59,789 bases of DNA from Bacillus mycoides (GTDB taxonomy: Bacteria > Bacillota > Bacilli > Bacillales > Bacillaceae_G): the NCBI RefSeq assembly GCF_001757995.1, contig NZ_LXLV01000063.1:1-59789 (forward strand), written 5' to 3'. A program made the position numbers and the translations under genes. Of this stretch, positions 7,684 to 16,637 are shown piece after piece (within the stretch, counting starts at the first letter, position 1; each line of letters begins with the position of its first letter). Under the pieces are notes generated by a model. The model worked only from the letters and a program-made list of their open reading frames with translations, ran no database searches and was not told where the DNA came from.

Positions 7684-7782
7684 CCCCTCCTTAAAAAAAA
7701 TAGAAATACTGGACATCCCGGAGGGGAAGGTTACTGACATGAAATCATGCGACTGGACTACCAACCAGAGCTGTGTTTTTGT
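7684..7782 (-). promoter_or_regulatory. yjdF riboswitch (azaaromatic-binding RNA)
   Basis: The leader carries GGTTGGTAGTCCAGTCG, a hairpin CATGATTTCATG, GTCAGTAACC, and CCCCTCCGGGATGTCC, which I recognise as the conserved core of the yjdF RNA motif. CCCCTCC (plus 7720-7726) is fully complementary to the ribosome site GGAGGGG (plus 7684-7690), so ligand-dependent occlusion of the RBS is the likely mechanism. Known ligands of the class are heteroaromatic compounds such as chelerythrine. Confidence 0.8.
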
Positions 7783-7798
7783 ATTTCTTTCACTACTA

Positions 7799-8263
7799 TT
7801 ATATCTTTTTTTCCATAATCTTCATATATTCAACAATCATTTTTTTATGCGATCCTACAATATAGTCCGGTAGTTCTGTTACTGGGAAGAATTTAAGCTG
7901 AACCGCTTCTTCTTTATTCATAACAAAATCACCTTCGTATTCATCCGTATAATAGGCTGTCGTTACAGATTGAAATTCATCACCGTTTGCTAATTTTGTA
8001 AAATAGTTCGCTCCAGAAAACACACTGATTAGTCGCAGATTCTTTACTTCTATTCCTGTCTCTTCATATACTTCACGGTAAGCTGTTTCTTCTGGTGATT
8101 CACCAAGCTCCATTAGCCCACCAGGCAACCCCCATTTTCCATACGGCTCTGTTCTTTGCTGTAATAATACATATCCACTTTCATTTATAACAAGTACAAC
8201 AGCACCAACTAAAATTAAAGGGCGATGACCAACTATTTTTCGTAATTCTTCTACATATCCCAT
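7799..8263 (-). CDS. Nudix hydrolase
   Basis: A 154-residue cytosolic pyrophosphohydrolase. The Nudix box GX5EX7REUXEEXGU is complete: GGLMELGESPEETAYREVYE then ETGIEV (about residues 46-71), supplying the metal-binding glutamates. The family removes nucleoside diphosphates linked to other groups; the actual substrate cannot be read from sequence. I start at MGYVEELRKIVG (ATG at 8263), 7 nt after GGAGG; the frame continues to 8290 without a ribosome site. The yjdF riboswitch begins soon after its stop, so yjdF may also be reached by read-through. Confidence 0.85.
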   Translation of the reverse strand: MGYVEELRKIVGHRPLILVGAVVLVINESGYVLLQQRTEPYGKWGLPGGLMELGESPEETAYREVYEETGIEVKNLRLISVFSGANYFTKLANGDEFQSVTTAYYTDEYEGDFVMNKEEAVQLKFFPVTELPDYIVGSHKKMIVEYMKIMEKKI

Positions 8264-8333
8264 CGTATCGCCTCCTTTTTCGTTGTCCACACTATTGTAT
8301 CATATGTATGAAACGACAAAATGCGTATATTTT

Positions 8334-9032
8334 TCATTTTTTTAACAAAATATTTATTTTATGTGCTTCATCTACTGTAGCTAACATAATGGATTCGATT
8401 TCTGCACTCTTCTCTAAAAACTCTTTCGCCCACTCTTCTGTTTTTCCTACTAAAGCAAGAACGTCCTGCTGAATTCTTCCATCCTTCACTAAAATAAAAG
8501 CAACTGGAGACTTTTTTCCCGCCACTTGAAGATCAAGCCGAGAAGCTGATTCGTATTCTGGATACTGAAATATAGAAACAACACCACTTGCTTCCCATAA
8601 TGCTAATCTAATCGTTTGAATATCGCTCACATTTCGCATGCGAAGTTCCGAAAATAAATATTCCGCCGTAATTCTCGCCTTTTTCAAATTACTAAAATCA
8701 ATGGAACCATTGTGTATAAGAATAATAGGTGCAGGCTCTAAAAAGCGTCTCCATCTATCCCATTTCAACATTAAAACAGAGCTTATTATATGAAGTACAA
8801 CGAGTATGAACGTTGTAATCATCGAACCGAGTAATCCAACCTTTTCATCTGATAATGCGTTAGAAATATTCCCACCTAATAATAACACTAGTACAACGTC
8901 TAAAAATCTTAGTTGCGCAATAGACCTTTGCCCCATCGCTTTCGCAACAAGAATTAAAAATATATAAGCTATAATCGCTCGGATAACCCATTCGCCATTA
9001 GAAAGATGCCGTGCTCCTTCAAAAATATGCAT
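8334..9032 (-). CDS. DUF421 / YetF-like membrane protein
   Basis: A 232-residue protein with three N-terminal transmembrane helices (about residues 15-35, 45-62 and 68-90) and a cytosolic domain of about 140 residues. This is the YetF/DUF421 layout, with GQRSIAQLRFLDVVLVLLLG near the membrane boundary and RITAEYLFSELRMRNVSDI in the domain. Several Bacillus paralogues are spore or envelope proteins, but the biochemical role is unknown. A 19-bp hairpin containing its RBS precedes it. Single gene. Confidence 0.75.
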   Translation of the reverse strand: MHIFEGARHLSNGEWVIRAIIAYIFLILVAKAMGQRSIAQLRFLDVVLVLLLGGNISNALSDEKVGLLGSMITTFILVVLHIISSVLMLKWDRWRRFLEPAPIILIHNGSIDFSNLKKARITAEYLFSELRMRNVSDIQTIRLALWEASGVVSIFQYPEYESASRLDLQVAGKKSPVAFILVKDGRIQQDVLALVGKTEEWAKEFLEKSAEIESIMLATVDEAHKINILLKK

Positions 9033-9041
9033 AACTTTGCA

Positions 9042-9092
9042 CTCCTTAAACGTCGCAAACTACAATTCTTTCTTAGTTTGCAACGTTTAAGG
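9042..9092 (-). promoter_or_regulatory. RBS-containing 19-bp hairpin before the DUF421 gene
   Basis: On the minus strand CCTTAAACGTTGCAAACTA (9092-9074) pairs with TAGTTTGCGACGTTTAAGG (9062-9044). One position is a U-G pair that is complementary only in minus-strand RNA. The 3' arm overlaps the ribosome site AAGGAG (9047-9042), 9 nt before the ATG. No T run follows, so translation control is more likely than termination. Confidence 0.55.
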
Positions 9093-9104
9093 GCATATAT
9101 GTAA

Positions 9105-9140
9105 AAAAAGCTGATTCGTTTTTAAACGAATCAGCTTTTT
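9105..9140 (-). terminator. terminator of rodA-like gene
   Basis: AAAAAGCTGATTCGTTT/AAACGAATCAGCTTTTT forms a 17-bp stem. It lies directly after the gene's stop at 9141 and ends in T residues on the minus strand. Confidence 0.85.
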
Positions 9141-10319
9141 TCACTTAACTGAAAACATATATTTTTTATACGTCTTCCGTACCGATAATATGAGCCCCAT
9201 CATAATCATATTTGAGAATAAGGAACTTCCCCCATATGATAAGAAAGGTAATGCGATACCTTTTACAGGCATTAATCCAACGATCATACCAATATTTTGG
9301 AATATTTGAACCGTTAGTATTCCTATAGATCCAGCACATAATAATGTACCAAATAAATTATCAGCAGAATAACCGATAATAATTGTTCGATAAAGTAATA
9401 ACAGGAACAAGAACACAACTAGTGCCGCTACTATAAATCCGCCTTCTTCAGCAATTGTAGCGAAAATAAAGTCCGTGTGTTTCTCCGGAATATAGACGCT
9501 CCCTTCACCGTACCCTTTACCTTCCATACCTCCACTACCTACAGCTAAAATCGATTGCTGCGTTTGATAGCCTTCATTTGCATTTTCAAATGGATCTAGC
9601 CAACCTATAATACGTGATTGTTGGTGAGGTTTTAACAGAGTAACTAATTTATTAAAGAAGAAATCTGGATATTTTACAAATATAAATATTAATGTAGACA
9701 ATATGGTCACCGGAATGACTGTACATATCGCAATTAATTTCTTTTGAATTCCTGACATAAATAAAATACATGCGATAGCTGCTGCATATAAGAACACCAT
9801 TCCTGTGTCTGGTTGGCTATATACAACGGCCATAGGTGGAAGAGATACTAACATAATTTTCCCGACTAATTTCAAATCAGTTTGGAATGTCCGGGCCATA
9901 TACTGAGCATTATGTTTCACCGCTAAACTGGCTATTATGAGAAGCAATGAAATTTTGAAAAACTCCGATGGCTGAATTTGTCCAACTACTGGAAAAACAA
10001 ACCATCTTTTTGCACCTAATTTTTCAGGTGTAAAACTGGAAACCGGTAGTATTTTCAAAAGAATAAGTGAACCAAACCCAGCGATATAAAGTGGCCAAGA
10101 CAATTTTTGCCATTGATCTAAGTCGATGCTTGCAACAAGAAGTAACAATACAACCCCAATTATGTAGTTAACTCCCTGCTTCATAGCAAAGTTTGCATCT
10201 CCATACTGTCCGGTTTGCTGACTGCTATATATAGCAGCTATACTCGTAACACATAGTGCACACAAAATTAAAATTAATTTTACATCTAAACTTTTTAGAA
10301 ACTCGGTACTTCTTTTCAT
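9141..10319 (-). CDS. rodA: SEDS-family peptidoglycan polymerase (RodA/FtsW type)
   Basis: A 392-residue polytopic membrane protein with about ten helices. SEDS hallmarks: GAKRWFVFPVVGQIQPSEF (about residues 107-125), QPDTGMVFLYA, EKHTDFIFATIAEEGG and the C-terminal GIALPFLSYGGSS. SEDS proteins polymerise lipid II glycan strands with a partner class B PBP during elongation (RodA), division (FtsW) or sporulation (SpoVE). Which paralogue this is cannot be settled here; the short loops favour RodA. Start ATG at 10319 follows AGGAGG by 5 nt. It is transcribed alone, separated by about 340 nt from the bkd operon. Confidence 0.82.
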   Translation of the reverse strand: MKRSTEFLKSLDVKLILILCALCVTSIAAIYSSQQTGQYGDANFAMKQGVNYIIGVVLLLLVASIDLDQWQKLSWPLYIAGFGSLILLKILPVSSFTPEKLGAKRWFVFPVVGQIQPSEFFKISLLLIIASLAVKHNAQYMARTFQTDLKLVGKIMLVSLPPMAVVYSQPDTGMVFLYAAAIACILFMSGIQKKLIAICTVIPVTILSTLIFIFVKYPDFFFNKLVTLLKPHQQSRIIGWLDPFENANEGYQTQQSILAVGSGGMEGKGYGEGSVYIPEKHTDFIFATIAEEGGFIVAALVVFLFLLLLYRTIIIGYSADNLFGTLLCAGSIGILTVQIFQNIGMIVGLMPVKGIALPFLSYGGSSLFSNMIMMGLILSVRKTYKKYMFSVK

Positions 10320-10632
10320 GACATCCTCCTGAAACATTGTTACAGCAAAATAAAAAACCAGGAGTCAACATTCTTCATGTTTTGACGACTGATTACACAT
10401 TATCTATAAAACACTTATATAGAATAACTCTCTTTTTCATACAATACAATATATTATACTACAGTTTCATCAGTAAGATTTGCCAAAAAAATTATTCTTT
10501 TCTTATTTTATATCTATATACCATATATCAGCAATGTATTTTCGTAAATTCCTAATACATAATCGTTCATTGTAAGATTACTGGGAAAAGTGTTGTACAT
10601 ATAGTGGGATGCAGATGAAGAAATGAAATGAT
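10320..10632. other. Intergenic region between rodA and the bkd terminator
   Basis: About 310 nt of AT-rich sequence. GTCAA...TTGAC (10362-10386) forms a weak inverted repeat near the rodA start. A TATAAT appears on the minus strand near 10450 without a clear -35. I see no credible gene. Confidence 0.4.
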
Positions 10633-10658
10633 AAAAAGCTCGCAAACGCGAGCTTTTT
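10633..10658 (-). terminator. terminator of the bkd operon
   Basis: AAAAAGCTCGC/GCGAGCTTTTT (11 bp) around AAAC, immediately after the bkdB stop. Confidence 0.85.
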
Positions 10659-10659
10659 A

Positions 10660-11979
10660 TTAATATACAGATGTATTGTTCTCTGACGTGTTTTCTAAAA
10701 TTTCTTTTACACGTCCTAAGAATTTACCACAAATTAAACCATCAAGTACACGGTGATCAAGTGATAAACATAAGTTAACCATGTCACGAGCACCGAACAT
10801 ACCATTATCCATAATTACTGGGCGTTTTACAATTGATTCAACTTGTAAAATAGCCGCTTGTGGGTAATTAATAATACCCATAGATTGAACAGAACCGAAT
10901 GATCCTGTGTTATTAATTGTAAATGTTCCGCCTTGCATTTCATCAGCTTTTAATGATTTCGTGCGTACTTTTCCTGCAAGTTCTGTAATTTCGCGAGCGA
11001 TACCTTTAATTGTTTTCTCGTCCGCGTGCTTAATTACTGGTACAAATAGTTCTTCCTCTGTTGCAACAGCGATAGAAAGGTTAATGTCTTTCTTCTGAAC
11101 GATTTTATCGCCAGCCCACATTGAGTTAATTTGAGGATATTCTTTTAACGCTTGTGCTACTGCTTTCACAAAGAAAGCAAAGAACGTTAAGTTAAAGCCT
11201 TCACGCTTTTTGAAATCGCCTTTAATTGAGTTACGGTATGACACAAGGTTTGTCACATCTACTTCAATCATCATCCAAGCATGAGGTGCCTCGTGTTTAC
11301 TACGTAACATATTTGCTGCAATTGCTTTACGCACACCTGTTACCGGAATCTCGATATCTCCAGGCATTGTCGGCACAGAAACTGGTTTTGCAGCTTCTAC
11401 TTTTTGCGCTACCGGTGCTACTGCCACTGATTTTGGTGCTTCTGGACGCTCTGCTACTGCAACAACTTCCTCTTTCTTCGCACCTGCTTGCGGAATATTT
11501 CCAGATTCCACTAGCTTTAAAATATCTTTACGAGTAATACGGCCATTTGCCCCCGTACCTTCTACTAAATCTAAATCAACGTTATGCTCACCCGCAAGTT
11601 TTAACACAGCTGGTGAAAAACGTGGTTTTCCATCAGTTGGTTGTTTTGCTTTCGGTGCTTTTTCAGCAGTAGTTACTTCTGCTGTTGGTTCTTCTTTCGT
11701 TTTTTCCTCTACAGCTGTTGCTGCTACTTCATCTGCGCCTTCTACTTGAATGACACAAACAACTTCACCTACAGCTAACGTATCACCTTCACCAGCTATT
11801 AACTCTTTCACAATACCAGTGAAAGAAGATGGTACTTCGGCATTTACTTTATCAGTCATTACTTCTGCAAGCGGATCATACTTATTTACGTGATCGCCAA
11901 CATTAACGAGCCATTTACTAATTGTGCCCTCTGTAACGCTCTCCCCGAGCTGAGGCATTGTAATATTTTCTACAGCCAT
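10660..11979 (-). CDS. bkdB: Branched-chain alpha-keto acid dehydrogenase E2 (lipoamide acyltransferase)
   Basis: A 439-residue core subunit that moves the branched acyl group from E1 to CoA. Layout: lipoyl domain (residues about 1-80, lipoylated Lys44 in MTDKVNAE), Ala/Pro/Glu-rich linker, E1/E3-binding domain (about 120-158, RFSPAVLKLAGEH), a second Ala/Pro/Val linker, then the catalytic domain ending in SLDHRVLDG, with the active His. Last gene of the operon. It needs lipoyl groups, whose synthesis involves LipM (54735-55571). Confidence 0.95.
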   Translation of the reverse strand: MAVENITMPQLGESVTEGTISKWLVNVGDHVNKYDPLAEVMTDKVNAEVPSSFTGIVKELIAGEGDTLAVGEVVCVIQVEGADEVAATAVEEKTKEEPTAEVTTAEKAPKAKQPTDGKPRFSPAVLKLAGEHNVDLDLVEGTGANGRITRKDILKLVESGNIPQAGAKKEEVVAVAERPEAPKSVAVAPVAQKVEAAKPVSVPTMPGDIEIPVTGVRKAIAANMLRSKHEAPHAWMMIEVDVTNLVSYRNSIKGDFKKREGFNLTFFAFFVKAVAQALKEYPQINSMWAGDKIVQKKDINLSIAVATEEELFVPVIKHADEKTIKGIAREITELAGKVRTKSLKADEMQGGTFTINNTGSFGSVQSMGIINYPQAAILQVESIVKRPVIMDNGMFGARDMVNLCLSLDHRVLDGLICGKFLGRVKEILENTSENNTSVY

Positions 11980-11994
11980 GTATAGTCCCCCCGA

Positions 11995-12978
11995 TTAAAA
12001 TTCCGCAAGTTCACGCATTGCTTTTTCAACTTTATCTGGATTTACCATAAAGAATTTTTCCATTGTTGGTGCATATGGCATCGCTGGAACGTCTGGACCT
12101 GCAAGACGTGCAATTGGTGCATCTAAATCAAACAGGCAATTTTCAGCAATAATTGCTGCCACTTCACTTATAATACTTCCTTCTTTATTGTCTTCTGTTA
12201 CAAGAAGAACTTTACCCGTTTTAGAAGCTGCTTCAATGATTGCTTCTTTATCTAACGGATATACAGTACGTAAATCAAGAATGTGTGCAGAGATGCCATC
12301 TTGTGCTAACTTTTCAGCTGCTTGAAGAGCAAAGTGAACACATAATCCGTACGTGATAACGGTAATATCATCACCTTCGCGTTTTACATCTGCTTTTCCG
12401 ATTGGTAATACATAGTCATCTTCTGGCACTTCACCTTTAATTAAGCGGTATGCACGTTTATGTTCAAAGAATAATACTGGATCTTCATCACGAATTGCAG
12501 CTTTTAGTAAGCCTTTTGCATCATATGGTGTAGAAGGGATAACAATTTTTAAACCTGGTTGGTTTGCAAACATCGCTTCTACAGATTGTGAATGATACAA
12601 TGCACCGTGAACACCGCCGCCAAATGGCGCACGAATTGTAACTGGACAAGTCCAATCATTGTTAGAACGATAACGAATTTTTGCTGCCTCAGAAACAATT
12701 TGGTTTACTGCTGGCATGATGAAATCAGCAAACTGCATTTCAGCGATTGGGCGCATACCATACATTGCCGCACCAATTGCTACCCCAGCAATTGCAGATT
12801 CTGCAAGCGGTGCATCAAGTGCACGATCTTCACCAAATTGATCATACAAACCATGTGTCGCTTTAAACACGCCACCTTTTTTACCAACATCTTCTCCTAA
12901 AACGAATACTTTCTCATCGCGTTCCATTTCTTCGCGCATTGCTAATGTAATAGCATCAATATAAGACATTACAGCCAT
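11995..12978 (-). CDS. bkdAB: Branched-chain alpha-keto acid dehydrogenase E1 beta
   Basis: A 327-residue subunit that pairs with E1 alpha to decarboxylate branched 2-oxo acids using thiamine diphosphate. It contains LGEDVGKKGGVFKAT, RPIAEMQFADF and VTIRAPFGGGVHGALYHSQS, which includes the His region of the active site, plus a transketolase C-terminal domain (about residues 200-320). 15 nt separate it from bkdB and 13 nt from bkdAA, typical of tight co-translation. Confidence 0.95.
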   Translation of the reverse strand: MAVMSYIDAITLAMREEMERDEKVFVLGEDVGKKGGVFKATHGLYDQFGEDRALDAPLAESAIAGVAIGAAMYGMRPIAEMQFADFIMPAVNQIVSEAAKIRYRSNNDWTCPVTIRAPFGGGVHGALYHSQSVEAMFANQPGLKIVIPSTPYDAKGLLKAAIRDEDPVLFFEHKRAYRLIKGEVPEDDYVLPIGKADVKREGDDITVITYGLCVHFALQAAEKLAQDGISAHILDLRTVYPLDKEAIIEAASKTGKVLLVTEDNKEGSIISEVAAIIAENCLFDLDAPIARLAGPDVPAMPYAPTMEKFFMVNPDKVEKAMRELAEF

Positions 12979-12991
12979 GAAACGTTCCCCC

Positions 12992-13993
12992 CTATTCTGC
13001 GTATACGTGCTTCAATGCATCTTCAGGTGCTGCATACGGAGCATTTTCTGCATATTCTGTTGCTTCATTTACGATATGCATAATTTCGTCTAACATTTGT
13101 TTTTCAAATTCCTCAGTTAACACGCCAGCTTCTTTTAAATAAGCTGCAAATGTTATAATTGAATCTTTTTTCTTCGCTTCCTCTACTTCTTCTTTATCAC
13201 GATAAACACGATCGTCGTCGTCACTAGAATGTGCTGTTAAACGATATGATACTGTTTCAATTAAAGTCGGGCCTTCACCACGTCGGCCGCGGTCTGCTGC
13301 TTCTTTTACAGCTTTATATACTGCAAGCGGATCGTTTCCGTCTATTGTATATCCAGGCATACCGTAACCAATTGCACGATCTGATACGTTTTTACATGCT
13401 AATTGTTTTTCAACCGGAATAGAGATTGCATATTTGTTATTTTCACACATGAAAATAACAGGTAGTTTGTGTACACCAGCAAAGTTTGCCCCTTCATGGA
13501 AGTCACCTTGGTTTGAAGAACCTTCTCCAAATGTAACGAACGTTACTAAATCTTTCTTCTCCATTTTTCCAGCTAGTGCAATACCAACTGCATGTGGTAC
13601 TTGTGTTGTTACTGGAGATGAACCTGTAACAATACGATTTTTCTTTTGACCGAAGTGACCAGGCATTTGACGACCACCAGAGTTTGGATCTCCAGCTTTT
13701 GCGAAAGCAGATAACATAAGTTCTTTTGCTGTCATACCAAACGCTAATACAACACCCATATCACGGTAGTATGGTAATGCATAATCTTTCTCTCTATCAA
13801 GAGCGAACGCTGCTCCAACTTGTGCAGCCTCTTGTCCTTGACAAGAAATTACGAATGGAATTTTACCTGCACGGTTTAATAACCACATACGTTCGTCGAT
13901 TTTACGTGCAAGTAACATCGTACGGAACATTTCTAATACTTGCTCATCACTTAAACCAAATTCTTCATGGCGCTTTTCTTTTACTTCTGCCAT
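12992..13993 (-). CDS. bkdAA: Branched-chain alpha-keto acid dehydrogenase E1 alpha
   Basis: A 333-residue thiamine-diphosphate enzyme subunit. The cofactor-binding motif begins GEGSSNQGDFHEGANFA and runs to ENNKYAIS (about residues 155-192), a GDG-N variant with Glu in place of the first Asp. The phosphorylation-loop region SYRLTAHSSDDDD is retained. It acts with BkdAB on keto acids from Leu, Ile and Val. Located between lpdV and bkdAB. Confidence 0.95.
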   Translation of the reverse strand: MAEVKEKRHEEFGLSDEQVLEMFRTMLLARKIDERMWLLNRAGKIPFVISCQGQEAAQVGAAFALDREKDYALPYYRDMGVVLAFGMTAKELMLSAFAKAGDPNSGGRQMPGHFGQKKNRIVTGSSPVTTQVPHAVGIALAGKMEKKDLVTFVTFGEGSSNQGDFHEGANFAGVHKLPVIFMCENNKYAISIPVEKQLACKNVSDRAIGYGMPGYTIDGNDPLAVYKAVKEAADRGRRGEGPTLIETVSYRLTAHSSDDDDRVYRDKEEVEEAKKKDSIITFAAYLKEAGVLTEEFEKQMLDEIMHIVNEATEYAENAPYAAPEDALKHVYAE

Positions 13994-14020
13994 TTTTCAT
14001 AACCTCCTAAATCCACATTT

Positions 14021-15442
14021 TTATGCGTGTAACGCTCTTCCATCTACAGCTAATGCAGCTTCACCAATCGCCTCAGATAATGATGGATGCGGATGAATTG
14101 TATGTGCTACTTCCCAAGGTGTTGCATCAAGTACTCTTGCAAGACCCGCTTCAGAAATCATATCTGTTACATGTGGTCCGATCATATGAACACCAAGAAT
14201 GTCATTTGTTTCTTCATCAACTACAAGTTTTACAAAACCGTCTGATTCTCCGTATACAAGTGCCTTTCCGATTGCACGGAATGAGAATTTACCTACTTTT
14301 AACTTATAGCCTTTTTCTTTCGCTTCTCGTTCTGTTAAACCGACAGAAGCAACTTCTGGACTGCTATATACGCATTTCGATACCATAGAATAATCAATTG
14401 GTGTAACTTCTTTACCAGCAATATGTTCTACAGCAACAATTCCTTCATGCGAAGCAACGTGAGCGAGTTGTAGGCCACCGATTACATCTCCAATTGCGTA
14501 AATATGAGATTCCTTCGTTTGATAAAACTCATTTGTTTGAATGTATCCTTTTTCCACAACAATATCTGTGTTCTCTAAGCCCATATTTTGCGTATTCGCT
14601 TGTCTTCCTACAGATACAAGCATTTTTTCTGCTTTAAATGCTTTATTCTCACCGTTATGTTCAGCTTGAATTGTTACTCCATTATCTTTTACCAATGTTT
14701 CTGGTAATACTTTTGCACCAGTTACCACTTTAATACCTTTTTTCTTGAATAGACGTTGCATTTCTTTTGAAACGTCATTATCTTCTAGTGGTAATATGTT
14801 TTTCGCATATTCTAATACTGTAACTTCTACACCGAAGTCAGCAAGCATAGATGCCCACTCAATACCAATTACACCGCCACCAACGATAATGATCGAACTA
14901 GGAAGCGTTTCCATTTTTAGGGCATGATCCGAAGACATTACATACTCTCCGTCTAACTCTAATCCTGGTAATGAATTTGGACGAGAACCTGTTGCAACAA
15001 GTACATTTTTTGGAATTAACATTTCATTCTCTTCTCCACTTGCAAGTTCAACTGAAATTGTACCTGGCATTGGAGAGAAAATAGATGGGCCAAGAATACG
15101 GCCAATACCTTCAAACACATCAATTTTACCTTGTTTCATTAAATGCTGAACGCCTTTATGAAGCTGCGTCACAATCTTCTCTTTACGCTCTTGTACTTTA
15201 GCAAAGTTTAGTTCTACATTACTTGCAATAACTCCGAACTCTTCTCCTTTTTTAGCAGTTGCGTATACTTCCGCACTACGTAAAAGAGCTTTACTAGGAA
15301 TACATCCTTTGTGTAAACAAGTACCACCAAGATTTTCTTTTTCAACAAGTGCAGTTTTTAACCCTAGTTGTGATGCACGAATAGCAGCAACATATCCACC
15401 AGTACCGCCGCCAACGATGACTAAATCATATTCTCTTGCCAT
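14021..15442 (-). CDS. lpdV: Dihydrolipoamide dehydrogenase E3 of the Bkd complex
   Basis: A 473-residue FAD flavoenzyme that reoxidises the lipoyl group with NAD. Visible: FAD motif VGGGTGGYVAAIRASQLG, redox-active disulfide Cys42/Cys47 in GGTCLHKGCIPS, NAD motif IIVGGGVIGIEWASMLADFG (about residues 185-204), FAD motif IYAIGDVIGG, and the C-terminal active base in HPHPSLSEAIGE. As a member of the bkd operon it is distinct from the PDH E3 (pdhD), which is normally encoded elsewhere. Confidence 0.95.
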   Translation of the reverse strand: MAREYDLVIVGGGTGGYVAAIRASQLGLKTALVEKENLGGTCLHKGCIPSKALLRSAEVYATAKKGEEFGVIASNVELNFAKVQERKEKIVTQLHKGVQHLMKQGKIDVFEGIGRILGPSIFSPMPGTISVELASGEENEMLIPKNVLVATGSRPNSLPGLELDGEYVMSSDHALKMETLPSSIIIVGGGVIGIEWASMLADFGVEVTVLEYAKNILPLEDNDVSKEMQRLFKKKGIKVVTGAKVLPETLVKDNGVTIQAEHNGENKAFKAEKMLVSVGRQANTQNMGLENTDIVVEKGYIQTNEFYQTKESHIYAIGDVIGGLQLAHVASHEGIVAVEHIAGKEVTPIDYSMVSKCVYSSPEVASVGLTEREAKEKGYKLKVGKFSFRAIGKALVYGESDGFVKLVVDEETNDILGVHMIGPHVTDMISEAGLARVLDATPWEVAHTIHPHPSLSEAIGEAALAVDGRALHA

Positions 15443-15446
15443 TATC

Positions 15447-16550
15447 TCAACCCCTAGCTACTGTTTGTTTTTCTCGTACAACATACTCTTTCGGCGCTTC
15501 TTCTTCACGTAATACACGAAGTGCTCCTTCTGCTAACGCTTGTAATTCATCTTCTCCTGGATGTACGATAACATCTGCAATCCAGTGGACACGTTCTTTT
15601 ATTTCATCGACAAGAATTTTACTGTAGGCAAGTCCACCAGTTAATACGATTGCATCGATTTTCCCGTGAAGTACAGCACTAGCTCCGCCAATCTCTTTTG
15701 CAACTTGATATGCCATTGCTTTATAAATAAGAGTTGCTTCCGGATCACCTTTTTCAACCATTTGTTCTACTTTAATTGCATCGTTTGTACCGATAAGACT
15801 TACAAGTCCACCTTGTCCGACAAGTTTTTTGACCATTTCGTCTCGGTAATACTCACCAGAGAAACACATTTCAACTAATTGTCCTACTGGTACTGTACCA
15901 GCACGCTCTGGACTAAATGGTCCTTCTCCGTTTAAGCCATTATTAACATCGATAACTTTTCCTTTTTTATGAGCACCAACTGTAATACCGCCGCCCATAT
16001 GTGTAACTAATAAATTTAAATCCTCATATTTGTGATTTAATTCGTCTGCTACTTTACGAGCAACCGCTTTTTGGTTTAATGCATGGAAAATACTTTTACG
16101 TTCCATACCAGCAATACCGCTAATACGAGCAATCGGTTCCATTTCATCTACAACGACAGGATCCACAATGAATGCAGGAATATTTAATCCAGAAGCGATT
16201 TCATAAGCTAGAATGCCTCCGAGATTTGAAGCGTGATGACCGCTAAATCCGTTTTTTAAATCTTCTAACATTGCATCGTTTACTGTATACGTGCCACCTT
16301 CGATTGGACGAAGTAATCCACCACGCCCACAAACAGCGTTCAATTTTGAAATGTTAATACCGTGAGAATGTAGAACTTCTAAAATTGTTTCTTTTCGAAA
16401 CTCATATTGATCGATAATTCGCTTATATTTTCCGATTTGTTCTTCATCATGACGAATTGTTTCTTCTAAAACGGGTCTTTCATTATCAAAAACACCAATT
16501 TTTGTGGATGTACTACCCGGATTAATAACAAGAATTCGATTTAAGGACAA
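15447..16550 (-). CDS. buk: Butyrate kinase (branched-chain acyl phosphate kinase)
   Basis: A 367-residue acetate/butyrate kinase-family enzyme that makes ATP from (branched) butyryl phosphate. The phosphate-binding opening [19 protein letters not shown] is followed by [19 protein letters not shown] and [11 protein letters not shown] choose TTG at 16550 as the start ([10 protein letters not shown]) because GGAGGT lies 7 nt upstream. The longer frame to 16565 starts inside that ribosome site. Works with Ptb to salvage energy from branched acyl-CoA. Confidence 0.9.
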   Translation of the reverse strand: MSLNRILVINPGSTSTKIGVFDNERPVLEETIRHDEEQIGKYKRIIDQYEFRKETILEVLHSHGINISKLNAVCGRGGLLRPIEGGTYTVNDAMLEDLKNGFSGHHASNLGGILAYEIASGLNIPAFIVDPVVVDEMEPIARISGIAGMERKSIFHALNQKAVARKVADELNHKYEDLNLLVTHMGGGITVGAHKKGKVIDVNNGLNGEGPFSPERAGTVPVGQLVEMCFSGEYYRDEMVKKLVGQGGLVSLIGTNDAIKVEQMVEKGDPEATLIYKAMAYQVAKEIGGASAVLHGKIDAIVLTGGLAYSKILVDEIKERVHWIADVIVHPGEDELQALAEGALRVLREEEAPKEYVVREKQTVARG

Positions 16551-16583
16551 TGTTGCTACCTCCACTAATAAATTTAAAAGGAA

Positions 16584-16609
16584 GTGGAAACCTCATAAGA
16601 GGTAACCAC
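16584..16609 (-). other. Intercistronic hairpin between bcd and buk
   Basis: GTGG and ACCTC arms pair with GAGGT and CCAC around a symmetric 2x2 internal loop and a four-base loop. No strong T run follows, so it may be an RNA-processing or stability element or a weak attenuator. Confidence 0.4.
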
Positions 16610-16637
16610 ACCTTTCGTAAAAGTTGTATATGAATGA

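Noticed and set aside
10337-10555. 72-codon plus-strand frame in the rodA-bkdB gap
   Set aside because: No Shine-Dalgarno and AT-driven composition; the only ATG overlaps the rodA start region.
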